From Phycisphaerae bacterium (GTDB lineage: Bacteria > Planctomycetota > Phycisphaerae > Sedimentisphaerales > Anaerohalosphaeraceae), in assembly GCA_018052735.1 (NCBI GenBank), contig JAGPMT010000021.1, forward strand, positions 1-49,701: a stretch of 49,701 bases of DNA. The letters run 5' to 3'. Position numbers and translations under genes: made by a program. The notes beneath the pieces are model-generated. The model searched no databases. It saw nothing but the letters and a program-made list of their open reading frames with translations, and was not told the origin of the DNA. Below, in pieces: positions 35,419 to 44,702 of the stretch. Position 1 is the stretch's first letter, and each line of letters begins with the position of its first letter.

Positions 35419-35823
35419 TTAAAGCAGCCCTTGTTTATGCTTGAGCAGCTCAACAGCAATTCGGTTATTCATTAAATTTTCAGAGAGCTTATGAATCTGC
35501 ATCTGCAGATATTGCTTTACATTTGATTTCAGCAGTTTTTCCGCCTCCAGATCAACAGTCGGCAATGCATCAAAACATCCATCCTGCCCGAAGGTAATAT
35601 GCTCCCGATCGCACAGGAGCAGCCGCTGGGAACGCAGATGCTCTGAAAGCGCTTCGGTCATGCACTCAGCAAACTCACCAACCGGCAGGTCTTTGGGACG
35701 AAATCCTTCCGACTTGTAATCGAACAAATTGCGTGTCAATATGTCGCGGCGACGTTCTGTGAATTCTATTATTTGCGTCAGAACCTCAGTGACGTTGTCA
35801 AGAGTGATAGAGGTTGTTTTCAT
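35419..35823 (-). CDS. Small FlgB-like protein (possible divergent flagellar rod protein)
   Basis: 134 residues without signal peptide or membrane segment. I do not recognise a firm family, but the layout resembles FlgB proximal-rod proteins: N-terminal helix with FTERRRDILTRNLFDYKSEG where FlgB has the R..iLa.NiAN.dTPGy stretch, then FRPKDLPVGEFAECMTEAL (compare rDldF..aL), an HITF segment, and a C-terminal VDLEAEKLLKSNVKQYLQMQ helix that matches the FlgB VDld.E....N...Y pattern. The DTPGY core itself is altered to KSEGF. It lies 25 bases after the MerR-like gene and 154 bases before flhG on the same strand. Function as a rod protein is inference; a regulator derived from one is possible. 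Confidence 0.5.
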   Translation of the reverse strand: MKTTSITLDNVTEVLTQIIEFTERRRDILTRNLFDYKSEGFRPKDLPVGEFAECMTEALSEHLRSQRLLLCDREHITFGQDGCFDALPTVDLEAEKLLKSNVKQYLQMQIHKLSENLMNNRIAVELLKHKQGLL

Positions 35824-35848
35824 CTGTCAGTTTCCTATGGTTTTTTCT

Positions 35849-36130
35849 TTATGATGATCTTGCCGACAGTGAATCTTCCGATTCAAAAATCTTCTGAATC
35901 TCCGTAAGGGTTTTGGTTTTACGCAGTTCATGAATCCGCCATAGCCGTTCAAACACAGATTCGTCGTACAGACGATGCCCTCCTTTGGTCCAGTCGGTTT
36001 CACGGATAAGCCCCATGGTGGTGTAATTGTGAATGGTCTGGCGGGTAAAGGGAGTATTTTGGACAATTTCACCAATACGATACAGCTTTGCCGGAACGCA
36101 AAACGCCTCTTTCGCTTGATGAACCTGCAT
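35849..36130 (-). CDS. MerR-family-like DNA-binding protein
   Basis: 93-residue small regulator. LYRIGEIVQNTPFTRQTIHN at residues about 16-35 forms the helix-turn-helix and YTTMGLIRETDWTKGGHRLY the wing of MerR-type domains. The remaining ~35 residues (FERLWRIHELRKTKTLTEIQ) are the start of the dimerisation helix; no effector domain follows, so it is a short-form member such as is seen in plasmid- or phage-borne excisionase-like or HspR-like groups. GAGGG lies nine bases before the ATG. The gene heads a row with flgB-like, flhG and fliA. A palindrome at 36267-36280 upstream could be its operator; this is untested. Confidence 0.75.
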   Translation of the reverse strand: MQVHQAKEAFCVPAKLYRIGEIVQNTPFTRQTIHNYTTMGLIRETDWTKGGHRLYDESVFERLWRIHELRKTKTLTEIQKIFESEDSLSARSS

Positions 36131-36266
36131 GTTTGAAAACCCTCACAATCAAAGATGTTCAATTAATAATTTTTGTGTTTTATAAAATGTAAAAGTTATT
36201 AAGGAATTGTCAAAGAAATTTTCGTCAAAATCTTTAATTTTTTATAAAAAGTTTTATTGAAAAGAC

Positions 36267-36280
36267 TTATCGGACGATAA
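36267..36280. promoter_or_regulatory. Candidate operator palindrome
   Basis: TTATCG-GA-CGATAA, 14 bases, about 137 bases upstream of the MerR-like start. MerR-type regulators bind inverted repeats, but the arm sequence and spacing are not those of any member I know, so the link is only positional. Confidence 0.35.
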
Positions 36281-36522
36281 ACTCCACGATAGAAAGGATT
36301 TTGTGGATGAGTCAATATTTTTGTTAACCGAATTTTAATATAAAAAACCATCGACTTGATAAAACTAGCAATTCAAAAAAGAATTGAGACAAACAAGATA
36401 AAGACTTGTTTTGTCTTGATATAGCTTTTATTGTTGTCATATCAATGCGGAAGTTTTAATTCAAGCGATAGTTATTAAAGCTCTGTTGTTTAAAGCGATG
36501 AGGTTAAATTCAATCTTCCGAG

Positions 36523-36551
36523 TTGTTGGATTGGAATACATCGCTTATAAT
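36523..36551 (+). promoter_or_regulatory. Candidate promoter of ECF sigma/anti-sigma pair
   Basis: TTGTTG (36523-36528), 17-base spacer, TATAAT (36546-36551), ending about 49 bases before the GTG start. The -10 is perfect, the -35 matches four of six. Confidence 0.5.
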
Positions 36552-36600
36552 AAAAAAACGACATAGAACGTTATAACAGACAAGAGAGTGGAACAACAAA

Positions 36601-37215
36601 GTGGCTTTTTTTAATCACTACAGCGAGACCAAAAGCTTCGATGATATAACCTTGGTTCGCCAATGCCAAAGAGGCGATTCGAAAGCAATGGACTGCCTGA
36701 TTCTTAAGTATCAGGATAGAATATATAATACAATTCTAAAAATTTGCCAAAATCGTGATGATGCGGCGGAACTTACACAGGATACGTTTGTCAAAGTATT
36801 AGAGAGCATTCAGAGCTTCAGCGGCCGAAGCAGCTTTTATACTTGGCTGTTTCGGGTGGCTGTAAATCTGACGCTCAACCACTGCCGTAAGCGGTTCAAG
36901 ACTACGGCTGTATCGCTGGATGCAGCAAATGAGCATTTTGAAAAAGACAAGGAACGTCTTGTATCTATGCTGGCCGATCCAAATGGACCGGATCCGGCAG
37001 AGATTGCTCAGCAGAAAGAGCTGGCACAAATTGTAGTGAACCTGATAGGCCAGTTGCCGCAGGATTTTCGTGTGGTTCTGGTATTGCGGGATATAGAACA
37101 GATGGGTTATGCTCATATTGCCGATGTTCTTGAGCTTGAAATTGGCACGGTAAAAAGCCGCCTAAGCCGGGCACGTACGTTATTGCGGGAATTATTAGAA
37201 CCGGTGCTGACATGA
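36601..37215 (+). CDS. ECF RNA polymerase sigma factor (RpoE-like)
   Basis: 204 residues. Region 2 is TLVRQCQRGDSKAMDCLILK, DDAAELTQDTFVKVLESIQS and SSFYTWLFRVAVNLTLNHCR; region 4 is LPQDFRVVLVLRDIEQMGYA followed by HIADVLELEIGTVKSRLSRA. The GTG start at 36601 is preceded by a weak GAGTGGA. The last codons overlap the ATG of the anti-sigma gene by four bases (ATGA), so the two are probably made in a fixed ratio. It belongs to the general RpoE-type ECF group, distinct from the planctomycete-type factor at 551, and no polysaccharide gene is attached to it. The signal is unknown; envelope stress is a reasonable guess. Confidence 0.9.
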   Translation: MAFFNHYSETKSFDDITLVRQCQRGDSKAMDCLILKYQDRIYNTILKICQNRDDAAELTQDTFVKVLESIQSFSGRSSFYTWLFRVAVNLTLNHCRKRFKTTAVSLDAANEHFEKDKERLVSMLADPNGPDPAEIAQQKELAQIVVNLIGQLPQDFRVVLVLRDIEQMGYAHIADVLELEIGTVKSRLSRARTLLRELLEPVLT

Positions 37216-38207
37216 ATGACACACCCAAGCCAGAAATTGAGGAATTGCTGAGCGCCTTGATTGATGAGGATGCCAGCGAGCGTCAAAAGACCGAATTCAA
37301 GCGGCTTTTGCAGCACGAACCGGCTTTGGCCGATCAGCTTGCCGCATTGCGGCATCAAAAGCAGCTGCTTAATGCATTGCCCATAGAACCGGCACCGGAA
37401 TCCTTGCTGGCCGATATCAAAGCTGCGATGGAACGTAATCTGATTCTCGGAGATTATCGGGAATCTTCACGGTCGGTAATGGGCGCCGGCAATTTGTTGT
37501 TGCGGCGGATTTTGACGGTTGCAGCGATGCTGCTGCTGCCGTTAGGATTGCTGGGTGTGGTGGTTTTTGAGATTCTCAAGCCGCCCGCTGAAATTTCCAG
37601 CTATGTTCCTGCAAAACAAACATTGGCCGACGAACATACAGCATCATCTCTTCCCTCTGTTCCTGCTGCTCCAACGCCGCCATTCGAAGGTTTTCTTGTA
37701 TTTAAAACAAGTCAGCCGATGGCTGTCGGCAATTTCATTGAAAAAAAGGTTTTTGACATCGGGTTAATACGTTTTATGGTGCCAAATCGCATCGATGATA
37801 CGATGACCTATCAGATTACAGCCCCTGCTGAAAAGATTGCTGAATTGGTTGATGCCCTGCAGCCGGTTTGGCCTCGCTGTGAGCAGGTAATCCTGAATGT
37901 TTACAATAGCGCAAACAAGCAGACGATTGAAATTCCTAATGTACAGCCGGAGCAAATCAGCACTTTAGCCAGAGAAGACAGCCCTGAACTTCTTGCTCGA
38001 TTGGCCGTACGATATGCATCAGCAAATTTAAAAAGGGATGATTCTTATGCAGGCAGACCGGCCGGAATAGAAAATCAGTTATCGGACAACATATATCCCG
38101 AGCTAAATCCTCCCATCTTAACAGGGCGATATGCCCCCAATCAAACGACTCCAGTTTTAGAACAGCCTGTAAAGCTGCATATTTCCGTAAAGCGAAATGC
38201 CGAGTAA
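37212..38207 (+). CDS. Membrane anti-sigma factor
   Basis: 331-residue protein. Residues 1-60 (EIEELLSALIDEDASERQKT, LLQHEPALADQLAALRHQKQ) form the N-terminal helical anti-sigma domain as in RseA-type proteins, but without the His/Cys zinc motif of ZAS domains. A single membrane helix covers about 95-115 (ILTVAAMLLLPLGLLGVVVF). The C-terminal 215 residues face outside; they contain a domain of unknown family (FMVPNRIDDTMTYQITAPAE, VILNVYNSANKQTIEIPNV) that resembles the DUF of other planctomycete anti-sigma proteins only loosely. Translational overlap with the sigma gene supports the pairing. Regulated proteolysis is likely for release, by analogy. Confidence 0.8.
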   Translation: MNDTPKPEIEELLSALIDEDASERQKTEFKRLLQHEPALADQLAALRHQKQLLNALPIEPAPESLLADIKAAMERNLILGDYRESSRSVMGAGNLLLRRILTVAAMLLLPLGLLGVVVFEILKPPAEISSYVPAKQTLADEHTASSLPSVPAAPTPPFEGFLVFKTSQPMAVGNFIEKKVFDIGLIRFMVPNRIDDTMTYQITAPAEKIAELVDALQPVWPRCEQVILNVYNSANKQTIEIPNVQPEQISTLAREDSPELLARLAVRYASANLKRDDSYAGRPAGIENQLSDNIYPELNPPILTGRYAPNQTTPVLEQPVKLHISVKRNAE

Positions 38208-38245
38208 CTCAACCAAGTCTGCCTTCTCCATATAAGGATGCTTTG

Positions 38246-38785
38246 ATGCTGAAACCTGATAACACCTGTCTGATACTGATTGATATTCAGGAAAAGCTGC
38301 TGCGCGTGATGCACAATCCGGAACAAGTTGTTAAGAACTGCTCTATTCTCATACAGGCGGCAAAAGCCCTCGGGATTCCTATCATATGGTGTCAGCAGGC
38401 TCCATCTGCTCTTGGTCCGACGGTTAATGAACTGGCCTCGCTGCTGGGGGATTTTACCCCAATAGATAAAACCAGCTTCAGTTGTGCCGGCAATAAAAAC
38501 TTTCTGGATGCACTGGATGCCCTTGGCATTCAGACGGCCGTCCTGTGCGGCATTGAAACACATGTATGTGTGTTTCAGACAGCGACAGATTTAATACAAA
38601 AGGGACTGTATATTCATGTCATCGCCGATGCAACATCGGCCCGCACACTGGAAAACAAACAAATCGGACTGGACCGAATGAAGTCTGCAGGTGCAGTTAT
38701 CAGTTCGACCGAAATGCTTCTGTTTGAGCTGCTTGGAGATTCCAAACACGAAAAATTCAGAGAACTGTCGAAACTGGTTAAATAA
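38246..38785 (+). CDS. Isochorismatase-family cysteine hydrolase
   Basis: 179-residue alpha/beta hydrolase of the nicotinamidase/isochorismatase superfamily. The catalytic triad can be placed: D13 in TCLILIDIQEK, K75 in PIDKTSFSC and C108 in GIETHVCVFQT, with the cis-peptide-forming motif just before it. The ATG at 38246 has AAGGA eight bases upstream; the TTG three bases before it is less likely. The family acts on amides or vinyl ethers (nicotinamide, ureidoacrylate, isochorismate); small YcaC-like members have no assigned substrate, and nothing in the context settles it. It follows the anti-sigma gene by 38 bases and could be cotranscribed. Confidence 0.87.
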   Translation: MLKPDNTCLILIDIQEKLLRVMHNPEQVVKNCSILIQAAKALGIPIIWCQQAPSALGPTVNELASLLGDFTPIDKTSFSCAGNKNFLDALDALGIQTAVLCGIETHVCVFQTATDLIQKGLYIHVIADATSARTLENKQIGLDRMKSAGAVISSTEMLLFELLGDSKHEKFRELSKLVK

Positions 38786-38847
38786 ATCTTTCTCGGCTGA
38801 CAGCAATTCGGTTTTTGAAGATTGAAGTACCCGTGTCTGCTGCAGTA

Positions 38848-39150
38848 TTATTTTTTTGACGCTTCCGTCGCAGTGCTTTTATTTTCAGATTTTGATTCGG
38901 CCTTAGAATCCTTCTTGGCTGGCGAGGCAGCGGACTTTTCACTTTCGGCAGCTTTTTTATAACTTTCGGAGCGATAGTCGGTCTGGTAAAATCCGCTGCC
39001 TTTAAAGATTAATCCTGCTCCTGTTCCCAGCAGCCGTTTAAGAGTTGCCTTGCCGCATTCAGGACACTTTTTGAGCGGCTTGGCAGCAATAGATTGAAAA
39101 GCTTCCAGCTCATAATTGCAGTAATCACACTTATATTCATATGTCGGCAT
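38848..39150 (-). CDS. FmdB-type zinc ribbon protein with Lys/Glu/Ser-rich tail
   Basis: 100 residues. The zinc ribbon is MPTYEYKCDYCNYELEAFQS with a second pair in CPECGKATLKRLLG, the FmdB/RRF1-type regulator pattern. Residues 60-100 are a low-complexity charged tail (SEKSAASPAKKDSKAESKSE). The start at 39150 has GGAGGT six bases upstream, and the ATG is one base beyond the grpE stop, so it is translated with the chaperone row. The longer frame back to 39240 lies in grpE and is rejected. FmdB proteins are described as putative transcription or assembly regulators; the role here is unknown, but its tight linkage with dnaJ and grpE suggests a connection to stress response. Confidence 0.87.
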   Translation of the reverse strand: MPTYEYKCDYCNYELEAFQSIAAKPLKKCPECGKATLKRLLGTGAGLIFKGSGFYQTDYRSESYKKAAESEKSAASPAKKDSKAESKSENKSTATEASKK

Positions 39151-39151
39151 A

Positions 39152-39754
39152 TTACACCTCCGATTCCGTGTCTGTAGTTTCTGCCTCTTCCTGCGGTACA
39201 TCCGGGGCAGGAAGATCCTTCTCCTCAAATTTATTAACAATCACCTTGCTTGGCCGCAGCACCTGCTCGCCCAGCAGATAACCTGTTTGGCATACCTCCA
39301 AAATCGTATTATCCGGCTTATCCGGTTCGCACCGCTGCATCAGGGCTTCATGCAGAGCCGGATCAAATGGCTGTCCCACTGCATCGATTCGTTTGACTCC
39401 CAGCGTCTTGAGCGCATCGAGCATATGCTCAAACACCAGTTGAATCCCTTGGAGAAAGTTCTCCAGCGACTGTTGACTCTGTGAGGCGGCTCCGTGGGAT
39501 AGGGCGCGCTCAAAATTATCGATTGTAGGAAGCAGCGAACGCAGAAAAGTTTTTTTTTCGTAAAGAACCGATTCGGCAATCTGCCGGGGAATGCGTTTTT
39601 GGTAATTGGCATAATCGGCACTGACGCGCTGAAGCTGCTCTAGTGTTTCATTCTTTTCGGCCTTCAGTTTGTCAATCTGCTGATTCAGCTCTTTAATTTG
39701 CTCTTCCAGTTCAGCAATTTTTTTGTCAGCTTTTGTAAGATCTTTTTCGCTCAT
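39152..39754 (-). CDS. grpE: GrpE nucleotide exchange factor
   Basis: 200-residue co-chaperone of DnaK. The N-terminal half is a long coiled coil (KKIAELEEQIKELNQQIDKL to ETLEQLQRVSADYANYQKR), the C-terminal half a beta domain with QPFDPALHEALMQ and the family end ILEVCQTGYLLGEQVLRPSK. Length matches GrpE. The start is two bases past the dnaJ stop and the fmdB-like gene starts one base after its own stop. It catalyses ADP release from DnaK; dnaK itself is not in this window, which is unusual given that dnaJ and grpE are adjacent. Confidence 0.95.
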   Translation of the reverse strand: MSEKDLTKADKKIAELEEQIKELNQQIDKLKAEKNETLEQLQRVSADYANYQKRIPRQIAESVLYEKKTFLRSLLPTIDNFERALSHGAASQSQQSLENFLQGIQLVFEHMLDALKTLGVKRIDAVGQPFDPALHEALMQRCEPDKPDNTILEVCQTGYLLGEQVLRPSKVIVNKFEEKDLPAPDVPQEEAETTDTESEV

Positions 39755-39756
39755 AA

Positions 39757-40890
39757 TTATTTATTAAAATGCTGCCTGATTTTCTCGAAAAAACTCTTGG
39801 TTTCCGAGTCTTGTTCTTCTGTTTTAGCAAAATCCCGCAGCAGCCGTTCCTGCTCAGCGGTCAGTTTTTTCGGAATGACCACCGAAAGCTGCACCAGCAG
39901 GTCGCCTTTAACGCCGGTGCGGATATCCGGCAGGCCCTGTCCGCGAATTCGCAAAATACTCCCATGCTGGCTGCCGGCCGGAATTTTCAGCTGCCGTGTT
40001 CCATCCAGCGTCGGCACATCAATTGTGCTGCCCAGCGCCATCTGGGTAAAGCTGAGGGGTACTGTAACCACCAGATTGGAACCGTCCCGCATTAGGAATG
40101 GATGCGATTTAATCCGTACATAGCAATACAAATCGCCCTGAGGCCCGCCCATTTTACCGGGTTCGCCTTCCCCCGCGACACGAATTCCCTGCCCCTCATG
40201 GACACCAGCAGGAATCTTGACATTGAGTTTCCGTTTTTTAGGAACCTGACCGCTGCCGCGGCATTTTTTACAGGGATCGGTAATCACCTCGCCTGCGCCC
40301 CGGCATTGCGGACAGGTGGATACCATCTGAAAAAAGCCCCCCAATCCTGCCCTCTGCACCTGACCGCTGCCCCCGCACATCGTACAGCGGGTGGGCTGTT
40401 TGCCTTTGGTAACACCGGTGCCGCTGCAATCGGGGCATACATCCTGCCGCGTAAATTCAATAGTTTTTTCTGTTCCGCGGGCTACTTCTTCCAGTGTTAA
40501 TTCCACAGCTGTTTCCAAATCGTACCCGCGTGAGGCACGCCGGCCGGAACTGCTCCGGCGGCGCCCTCCACCGAAGATATCCCCAAATACATCCCCGAAC
40601 ATATCCCCGAAGATGTCGCTGATGTCGCTGACATTCATATGGGAATAGTCATGGACACCGTATCCGCGCAGACCGTCATGACCGAACTGGTCATAGCGTT
40701 TGCGTTTTTCTTCATCGCTGAGAACTTCATAGGCCTCAGCGCATTCCTTGAATTTTTCTTCGGCTTCTTTGTTGCCGGGATTTTTGTCAGGATGGTATTT
40801 GATGGCCATCCGCCGATAGGCGCGTTTAATATCATCGGCTGATGCGTTTCGCTCAACCCCAAGCACCTCATAATAATCGCGTTTGGCCAT
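39757..40890 (-). CDS. dnaJ: Chaperone DnaJ (type A Hsp40)
   Basis: 377-residue co-chaperone. J domain at residues 1-70 has [20 protein letters not shown] with the essential HPD. A short Gly/Phe/Arg region follows ([16 protein letters not shown]). The cysteine-rich domain has four CxxCxGxG-type repeats: [24 protein letters not shown] and CKKCRGSG. The C-terminal beta domains hold [20 protein letters not shown]. It stimulates the ATPase of DnaK and delivers unfolded proteins. It is downstream of groEL with a terminator-like hairpin between (40951-41007), so it may also have its own promoter; none is obvious. Confidence 0.95.
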   Translation of the reverse strand: MAKRDYYEVLGVERNASADDIKRAYRRMAIKYHPDKNPGNKEAEEKFKECAEAYEVLSDEEKRKRYDQFGHDGLRGYGVHDYSHMNVSDISDIFGDMFGDVFGDIFGGGRRRSSSGRRASRGYDLETAVELTLEEVARGTEKTIEFTRQDVCPDCSGTGVTKGKQPTRCTMCGGSGQVQRAGLGGFFQMVSTCPQCRGAGEVITDPCKKCRGSGQVPKKRKLNVKIPAGVHEGQGIRVAGEGEPGKMGGPQGDLYCYVRIKSHPFLMRDGSNLVVTVPLSFTQMALGSTIDVPTLDGTRQLKIPAGSQHGSILRIRGQGLPDIRTGVKGDLLVQLSVVIPKKLTAEQERLLRDFAKTEEQDSETKSFFEKIRQHFNK

Positions 40891-40950
40891 AAGCTATCTT
40901 GATCCAATATATATAAACACCGAACTGTCTAATTCGGATACGTGTTTTAT

Positions 40951-41007
40951 AAAGAACAAAGCCGAGTCCCGTCTGTGCTCTGCCCCCAACCCCAAGCGGG
41001 ACCCGGC
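40951..41007 (-). terminator. Rho-independent terminator after second groEL
   Basis: Read on the minus strand: GCCGGGTCCCG (41007-40997) pairs with CGGGACTCGGC (40971-40961), 11 pairs including one G-U, around a 25-base loop, then TTTGTTCTTT. Placed 16 bases past the groEL stop and about 60 bases before dnaJ, so it may separate the GroE transcript from dnaJ-grpE. Confidence 0.75.
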
Positions 41008-41022
41008 AATAAAAATCGCCGC

Positions 41023-42639
41023 TTAAATTACCGCACCAAGAACGGCATTTTCGGGCTTATCTTCTTTCAAATCTGCAATGACAACATTGGTTGTCAGCAT
41101 CAATCCGGCAACAGAGGCTGCATTCTGCAGGGCGGTACGAGCAACCTTGGCTGGATCGATGATGCCGGCCTTGATCATATCCACATATTGGCCGGTATTG
41201 GCGTCATAGCCGATATTGTCGCTTTTTTCGAGCAGTTCAGCCACAACCACATCGCCTTCGCCGCCGCCGTTTTCGACGATTTGGCGAGTCGGGGCTTTCA
41301 GGGCGCTAATCATAATATCGTATCCAATCTTTTCATCGCCTTTGGCTTTAGCTTTGGCTTTTTCAACCTCCGCGATAGCCCTCAGATAGATTGTTCCGCC
41401 GCCGGGGACGATACCTTCCTGCGCTGCTGCCTTGGTAGCATGCAGGGCGTCGTCCAGCAGATCTTTGCGTTCTTTCATTTCGGTTTCGGTTGCGGCCCCG
41501 GCCTTAATAACTGCCACCCCGCCGGTCAGTTTCGCAAGGCGTTCCTGAAGTTTCTCTTTGTCATAGTTGCTGGTCGTTTTTTCAATCTGATTGCGAATCT
41601 GGTCGCAGCGGGCTGTGATGTCTTTCTTCTTGCCGGCACCTTCGATTATTGTGGTGTTGTCTTTGCTGACCACGATCTTCTTGGCGCGGCCCAATTGCGA
41701 CAATTCTATGCTTTCCAGCTTAATGCCCAAATCTTCGGTAATCAGCTGACCGCCGGTTACAATGGCCAAATCCTGCATCATGGCTTTGCGGCGGTCACCA
41801 AATCCGGGAGCTTTGACAGCGCAAACCTTTAGGATGCCCTGCAGCCGGTTGATTACAAGTGCCGCCAGCGCCTCACCCTCTACATCTTCTGCAATAATCA
41901 GCAGGGGAGCGCCGATTTGAGCAATTTTTTCCAGCAGCGGCAGCAGTTCCCGCAGGTTGGAAAGTTTCTTTTCATGCAGCAGAATATAGGCGTCTTCGAG
42001 AACACACTCGAGCGTTTCGGCACTGGTCATAAAATAAGGCGACAGATAGCCTTTATCAAACTGCATGCCTTCAACAACCTGCAGTTCTGTTTCCATTCCC
42101 TTGCCTTCTTCGACTTCAATGACGCCTTCCTTGCCCACCTTATCCATAGCATCAGCCAAAATCTCCCCGACCGCCGGATTGTTGTTGGCGCTGATGGCAC
42201 CGACTTTGGCAATATCTTCATGCCCCTTGACGGGTTTGGCAGAAGCAGTGATAAAATCGCTTACCACCGCCGCCGCTTTGCTGATGCCCCGCTGAAGGGC
42301 AACGGGATTGACACCGGCAGCAACATATTTAAGCCCTTCATTGTAAATTGCTTCCGCCAGAACCGTAGCGGTTGTTGTTCCATCGCCGACAACATCACTG
42401 GTTTTACTGGCCACCTGATTGACCATTTTGGCACCGATATTCTTGAACGGGTCCGGCAGCTCTATTTCCTTGCTGACCGACACCCCGTCCTTTGTGACCT
42501 TGGGGGAACCGTAGCTTTTGTGCAGCAGCACATTGCGGCCTGTCGGGCCGAGGGTTACTTTGACGGCAGCAGCGAGCTGCCCCAGCCCTTCTTTGAGCTG
42601 GGCCCGGGCCGTTTCCTGAAACATCATTTGTTTTGCCAT
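41023..42639 (-). CDS. groEL: Chaperonin GroEL, second copy without GGM tail
   Basis: 538-residue Hsp60 subunit. ATP-site motifs [31 protein letters not shown] and the [20 protein letters not shown] stretch are intact, as is the apical [20 protein letters not shown]. It ends [23 protein letters not shown] and lacks the Gly-Gly-Met repeat tail of the other copy. GGAGGT lies nine bases before the ATG, 44 bases after groES. Sequence differs from the first copy throughout (for example [20 protein letters not shown] versus [20 protein letters not shown]), so it is a diverged paralogue, not a recent duplicate. It could make a client-specialised ring. Tails are known to act inside the GroEL cavity in other bacteria. 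Confidence 0.95.
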   Translation of the reverse strand: MAKQMMFQETARAQLKEGLGQLAAAVKVTLGPTGRNVLLHKSYGSPKVTKDGVSVSKEIELPDPFKNIGAKMVNQVASKTSDVVGDGTTTATVLAEAIYNEGLKYVAAGVNPVALQRGISKAAAVVSDFITASAKPVKGHEDIAKVGAISANNNPAVGEILADAMDKVGKEGVIEVEEGKGMETELQVVEGMQFDKGYLSPYFMTSAETLECVLEDAYILLHEKKLSNLRELLPLLEKIAQIGAPLLIIAEDVEGEALAALVINRLQGILKVCAVKAPGFGDRRKAMMQDLAIVTGGQLITEDLGIKLESIELSQLGRAKKIVVSKDNTTIIEGAGKKKDITARCDQIRNQIEKTTSNYDKEKLQERLAKLTGGVAVIKAGAATETEMKERKDLLDDALHATKAAAQEGIVPGGGTIYLRAIAEVEKAKAKAKGDEKIGYDIMISALKAPTRQIVENGGGEGDVVVAELLEKSDNIGYDANTGQYVDMIKAGIIDPAKVARTALQNAASVAGLMLTTNVVIADLKEDKPENAVLGAVI

Positions 42640-42683
42640 TGTTTGATAACCTCCATACTATCTTAGGGATAGTTGAAATTCAG

Positions 42684-42974
42684 TTATTTTTCGACGATAC
42701 CCAGAATCTCGCTTTCGCGAAGAATCTTGTATTCCGTCCCTTCTATCTCGACTTCCGAGCCGCTGTATTTGCCGTAGAGCACGATATCATTCTTCTTGAC
42801 ACTCATACTGCCGCGGCTGCCGTTGTCCAGAAGCTTGCCGGGGCCGACAGCAATCACCTTGCCCATCAGCGGTTTTTCTTTGGCTGTGTCCGGCAGAACG
42901 ATTCCGCCGGCGGTTTTGTTTTCTGCTTCCTGCGGCTTGACGACCACGCGATCTTCCAATGGTACCAGTTTCAT
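42684..42974 (-). CDS. groES: Co-chaperonin GroES
   Basis: 96-residue Hsp10 lid of the GroEL cavity. It has [20 protein letters not shown] at the start, a mobile loop about residues 17-33 ([17 protein letters not shown]), and [20 protein letters not shown] and [12 protein letters not shown] at the end, all typical. AGGAGAG lies before the ATG. It sits between the two groEL genes, 69 bases after the first and 44 bases before the second, so one GroES may serve both. Confidence 0.97.
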   Translation of the reverse strand: MKLVPLEDRVVVKPQEAENKTAGGIVLPDTAKEKPLMGKVIAVGPGKLLDNGSRGSMSVKKNDIVLYGKYSGSEVEIEGTEYKILRESEILGIVEK

Positions 42975-43043
42975 ATATGTCTCTCCTGTTTAATTGATTG
43001 TCGGTTATGTTGCTGTTTTCGGCAGTATTCTGCCGTTTGGGCT

Positions 43044-44702
43044 TTACATCATATCCATATCATCCATACCGCCCATACCGCCCATGCCGCCATGTCGGCC
43101 GGCGCCGGCGGGCTCTTTGTCCTTCGGTTTTTCTGTAACAATGCAGTCGGTAGTCAGCAGCAGACCCGCGACCGAAGCTGCATTCTGCAGGGCGATGCGC
43201 GTAACCTTATGAGGATCGATAACACCGGCCTCCAGAAGGTCTTCATAGATGTCTTTGTCAGCATTGTAGCCAAAGCCGCCTTTGCCCTGAGCAACTTTGT
43301 TGACGACAAGGGTTCCGACGGCACCGGCATTTTCTGCAATATAGTAGCAGGGCATCTTGAGGGCATTGGCTACAATATTCGCACCGGTCTGCTCATCGCC
43401 TTCCAGTTTGAGTTTCTTGACCGCTTCAATGCAGCGGATTAAGGCAACGCCGCCGCCGGGCACGATGCCTTCTTCAATAGCCGCACGGGTGGCATGCAGG
43501 GCATCTTCAATCCGGGCCTTCTTTTCCTTCATTTCGGCTTCGCTGCCGGCGCCGACATTGATCTGTGCAACGCCGCCGGTTAGTTTCGCCAGCCGTTCCT
43601 GAAGTTTTTCACGGTCGTAATCGCTTGTTGTTGTTTCGATTTCACTGCGAATCTGGGCAATCCGTCCCTTGATTGCTTCAGATGAGCCAGCCCCTTCCAC
43701 AATTATTGTATTGTCGCTATCAATGGTAATCTTTTTGGCTTGACCAAGCTGGCTGAGCGTTACTTTATCCAGCTCAATCCCTAAATCTTTGAAAATCGGC
43801 TGGGCGCCAGTCAAGATGGCAATATCTTCCAGCATGGCCTTGCGGCGGTCGCCGTAGCCGGGAGCCTTCACGGCCGCAACCTGCAGAATGCCGCGCAGTT
43901 TGTTGACAACCAGTGTCGCCAGCGCCTCGCCTTCGACATCTTCGGCAATAATCAGAAGGGGGCGTTTGCTCTTGGCGACAGCTTCCAGCAGCGGGACAAT
44001 CTTTTGGACATTGCTGATTTTATCTTCATAAACCAGAATATAGGGCTTGTTCAGTTCGCAGGTCATATGGTCTGCATCTGTTACAAAGTGCGGCGACAGA
44101 TAACCTCTGTCGAACTGCATGCCCTCTACATACTCGACAGTCGTTTCAAGACTCTTACCCTCTTCAATCGTGATCACGCCGTCTTTGCCGACCCGCATAA
44201 AGGCCTCGGCCATCTTCTTGCCGATTTCGACATCGTTATTGGCGCTGATGGCAGCAATATTGACAATGTCATCTTTTTTGGCGATATCGATCGGCTTGGC
44301 AAGTTTTGCTAATTGGTCAACAGCTGCCGCAACGGCCTTCTGTATGCCGCGATTCAAGCTCATCGCATCTGCCCCTGCGGCAAGATTCTTAAAGGCCTCT
44401 CTGAAAAGTGCTTCGGCCAGAACAGTGGCTGTGGTGGTGCCGTCACCGGCGACTTTGGATGTTTTGCTGGCTGCCTCACGGACAAGCTTGGCTCCCATGT
44501 TTTCAGCCTTGTCAACCAGCTCGATTTCTTCGGCTACGGTTACACCGTCTTTCGTAACGGTAGGTCCGCCCCAGCCCTTATCAATAATTGCACACCGGCC
44601 GCGTGGACCTAATGTGGATTTCACAGCAGCGGCCAGTTTTTCAACACCGGCCAATAGGGCGTTGCGGGCTTCGCTGTTAAAAGCTAAGTCTTTCACTGCC
44701 AT
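43044..44702 (-). CDS. groEL: Chaperonin GroEL, first copy with GGM tail
   Basis: 552-residue Hsp60. The N-terminus is [20 protein letters not shown]; the ATP-site motifs [15 protein letters not shown] and [16 protein letters not shown], the apical [20 protein letters not shown] and the [20 protein letters not shown] stretch are present. The C-terminus carries the Gly/Met repeat [23 protein letters not shown] lies close before the ATG. It heads the chaperone row (groEL, groES, groEL, then dnaJ, grpE, fmdB-like). I found no CIRCE element upstream, so HrcA control is not supported by the visible sequence. Confidence 0.96.
   Translation of the reverse strand: MAVKDLAFNSEARNALLAGVEKLAAAVKSTLGPRGRCAIIDKGWGGPTVTKDGVTVAEEIELVDKAENMGAKLVREAASKTSKVAGDGTTTATVLAEALFREAFKNLAAGADAMSLNRGIQKAVAAAVDQLAKLAKPIDIAKKDDIVNIAAISANNDVEIGKKMAEAFMRVGKDGVITIEEGKSLETTVEYVEGMQFDRGYLSPHFVTDADHMTCELNKPYILVYEDKISNVQKIVPLLEAVAKSKRPLLIIAEDVEGEALATLVVNKLRGILQVAAVKAPGYGDRRKAMLEDIAILTGAQPIFKDLGIELDKVTLSQLGQAKKITIDSDNTIIVEGAGSSEAIKGRIAQIRSEIETTTSDYDREKLQERLAKLTGGVAQINVGAGSEAEMKEKKARIEDALHATRAAIEEGIVPGGGVALIRCIEAVKKLKLEGDEQTGANIVANALKMPCYYIAENAGAVGTLVVNKVAQGKGGFGYNADKDIYEDLLEAGVIDPHKVTRIALQNAASVAGLLLTTDCIVTEKPKDKEPAGAGRHGGMGGMGGMDDMDMM

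Larger units (their letters stand above)
36131..36600. other. AT-rich divergent intergenic region (470 bases) between MerR-like and ECF genes
   Basis: No credible open frame. It contains the palindrome TTATCGGACGATAA at 36267-36280 (arms TTATCG/CGATAA around GA) and a plausible plus-strand promoter at 36523-36551. The remainder is strongly AT-rich with poly-T/A stretches (36235-36260) that could carry the minus-strand promoter for the MerR-like operon; I could not pick one site with confidence. Confidence 0.5.

Noticed and set aside
40942-42666. Long plus-strand frames (about 296 and 249 codons) over groEL
   Set aside because: Antisense to conserved groEL coding sequence; low-complexity Phe/Gly-rich translation is typical of a shadow.
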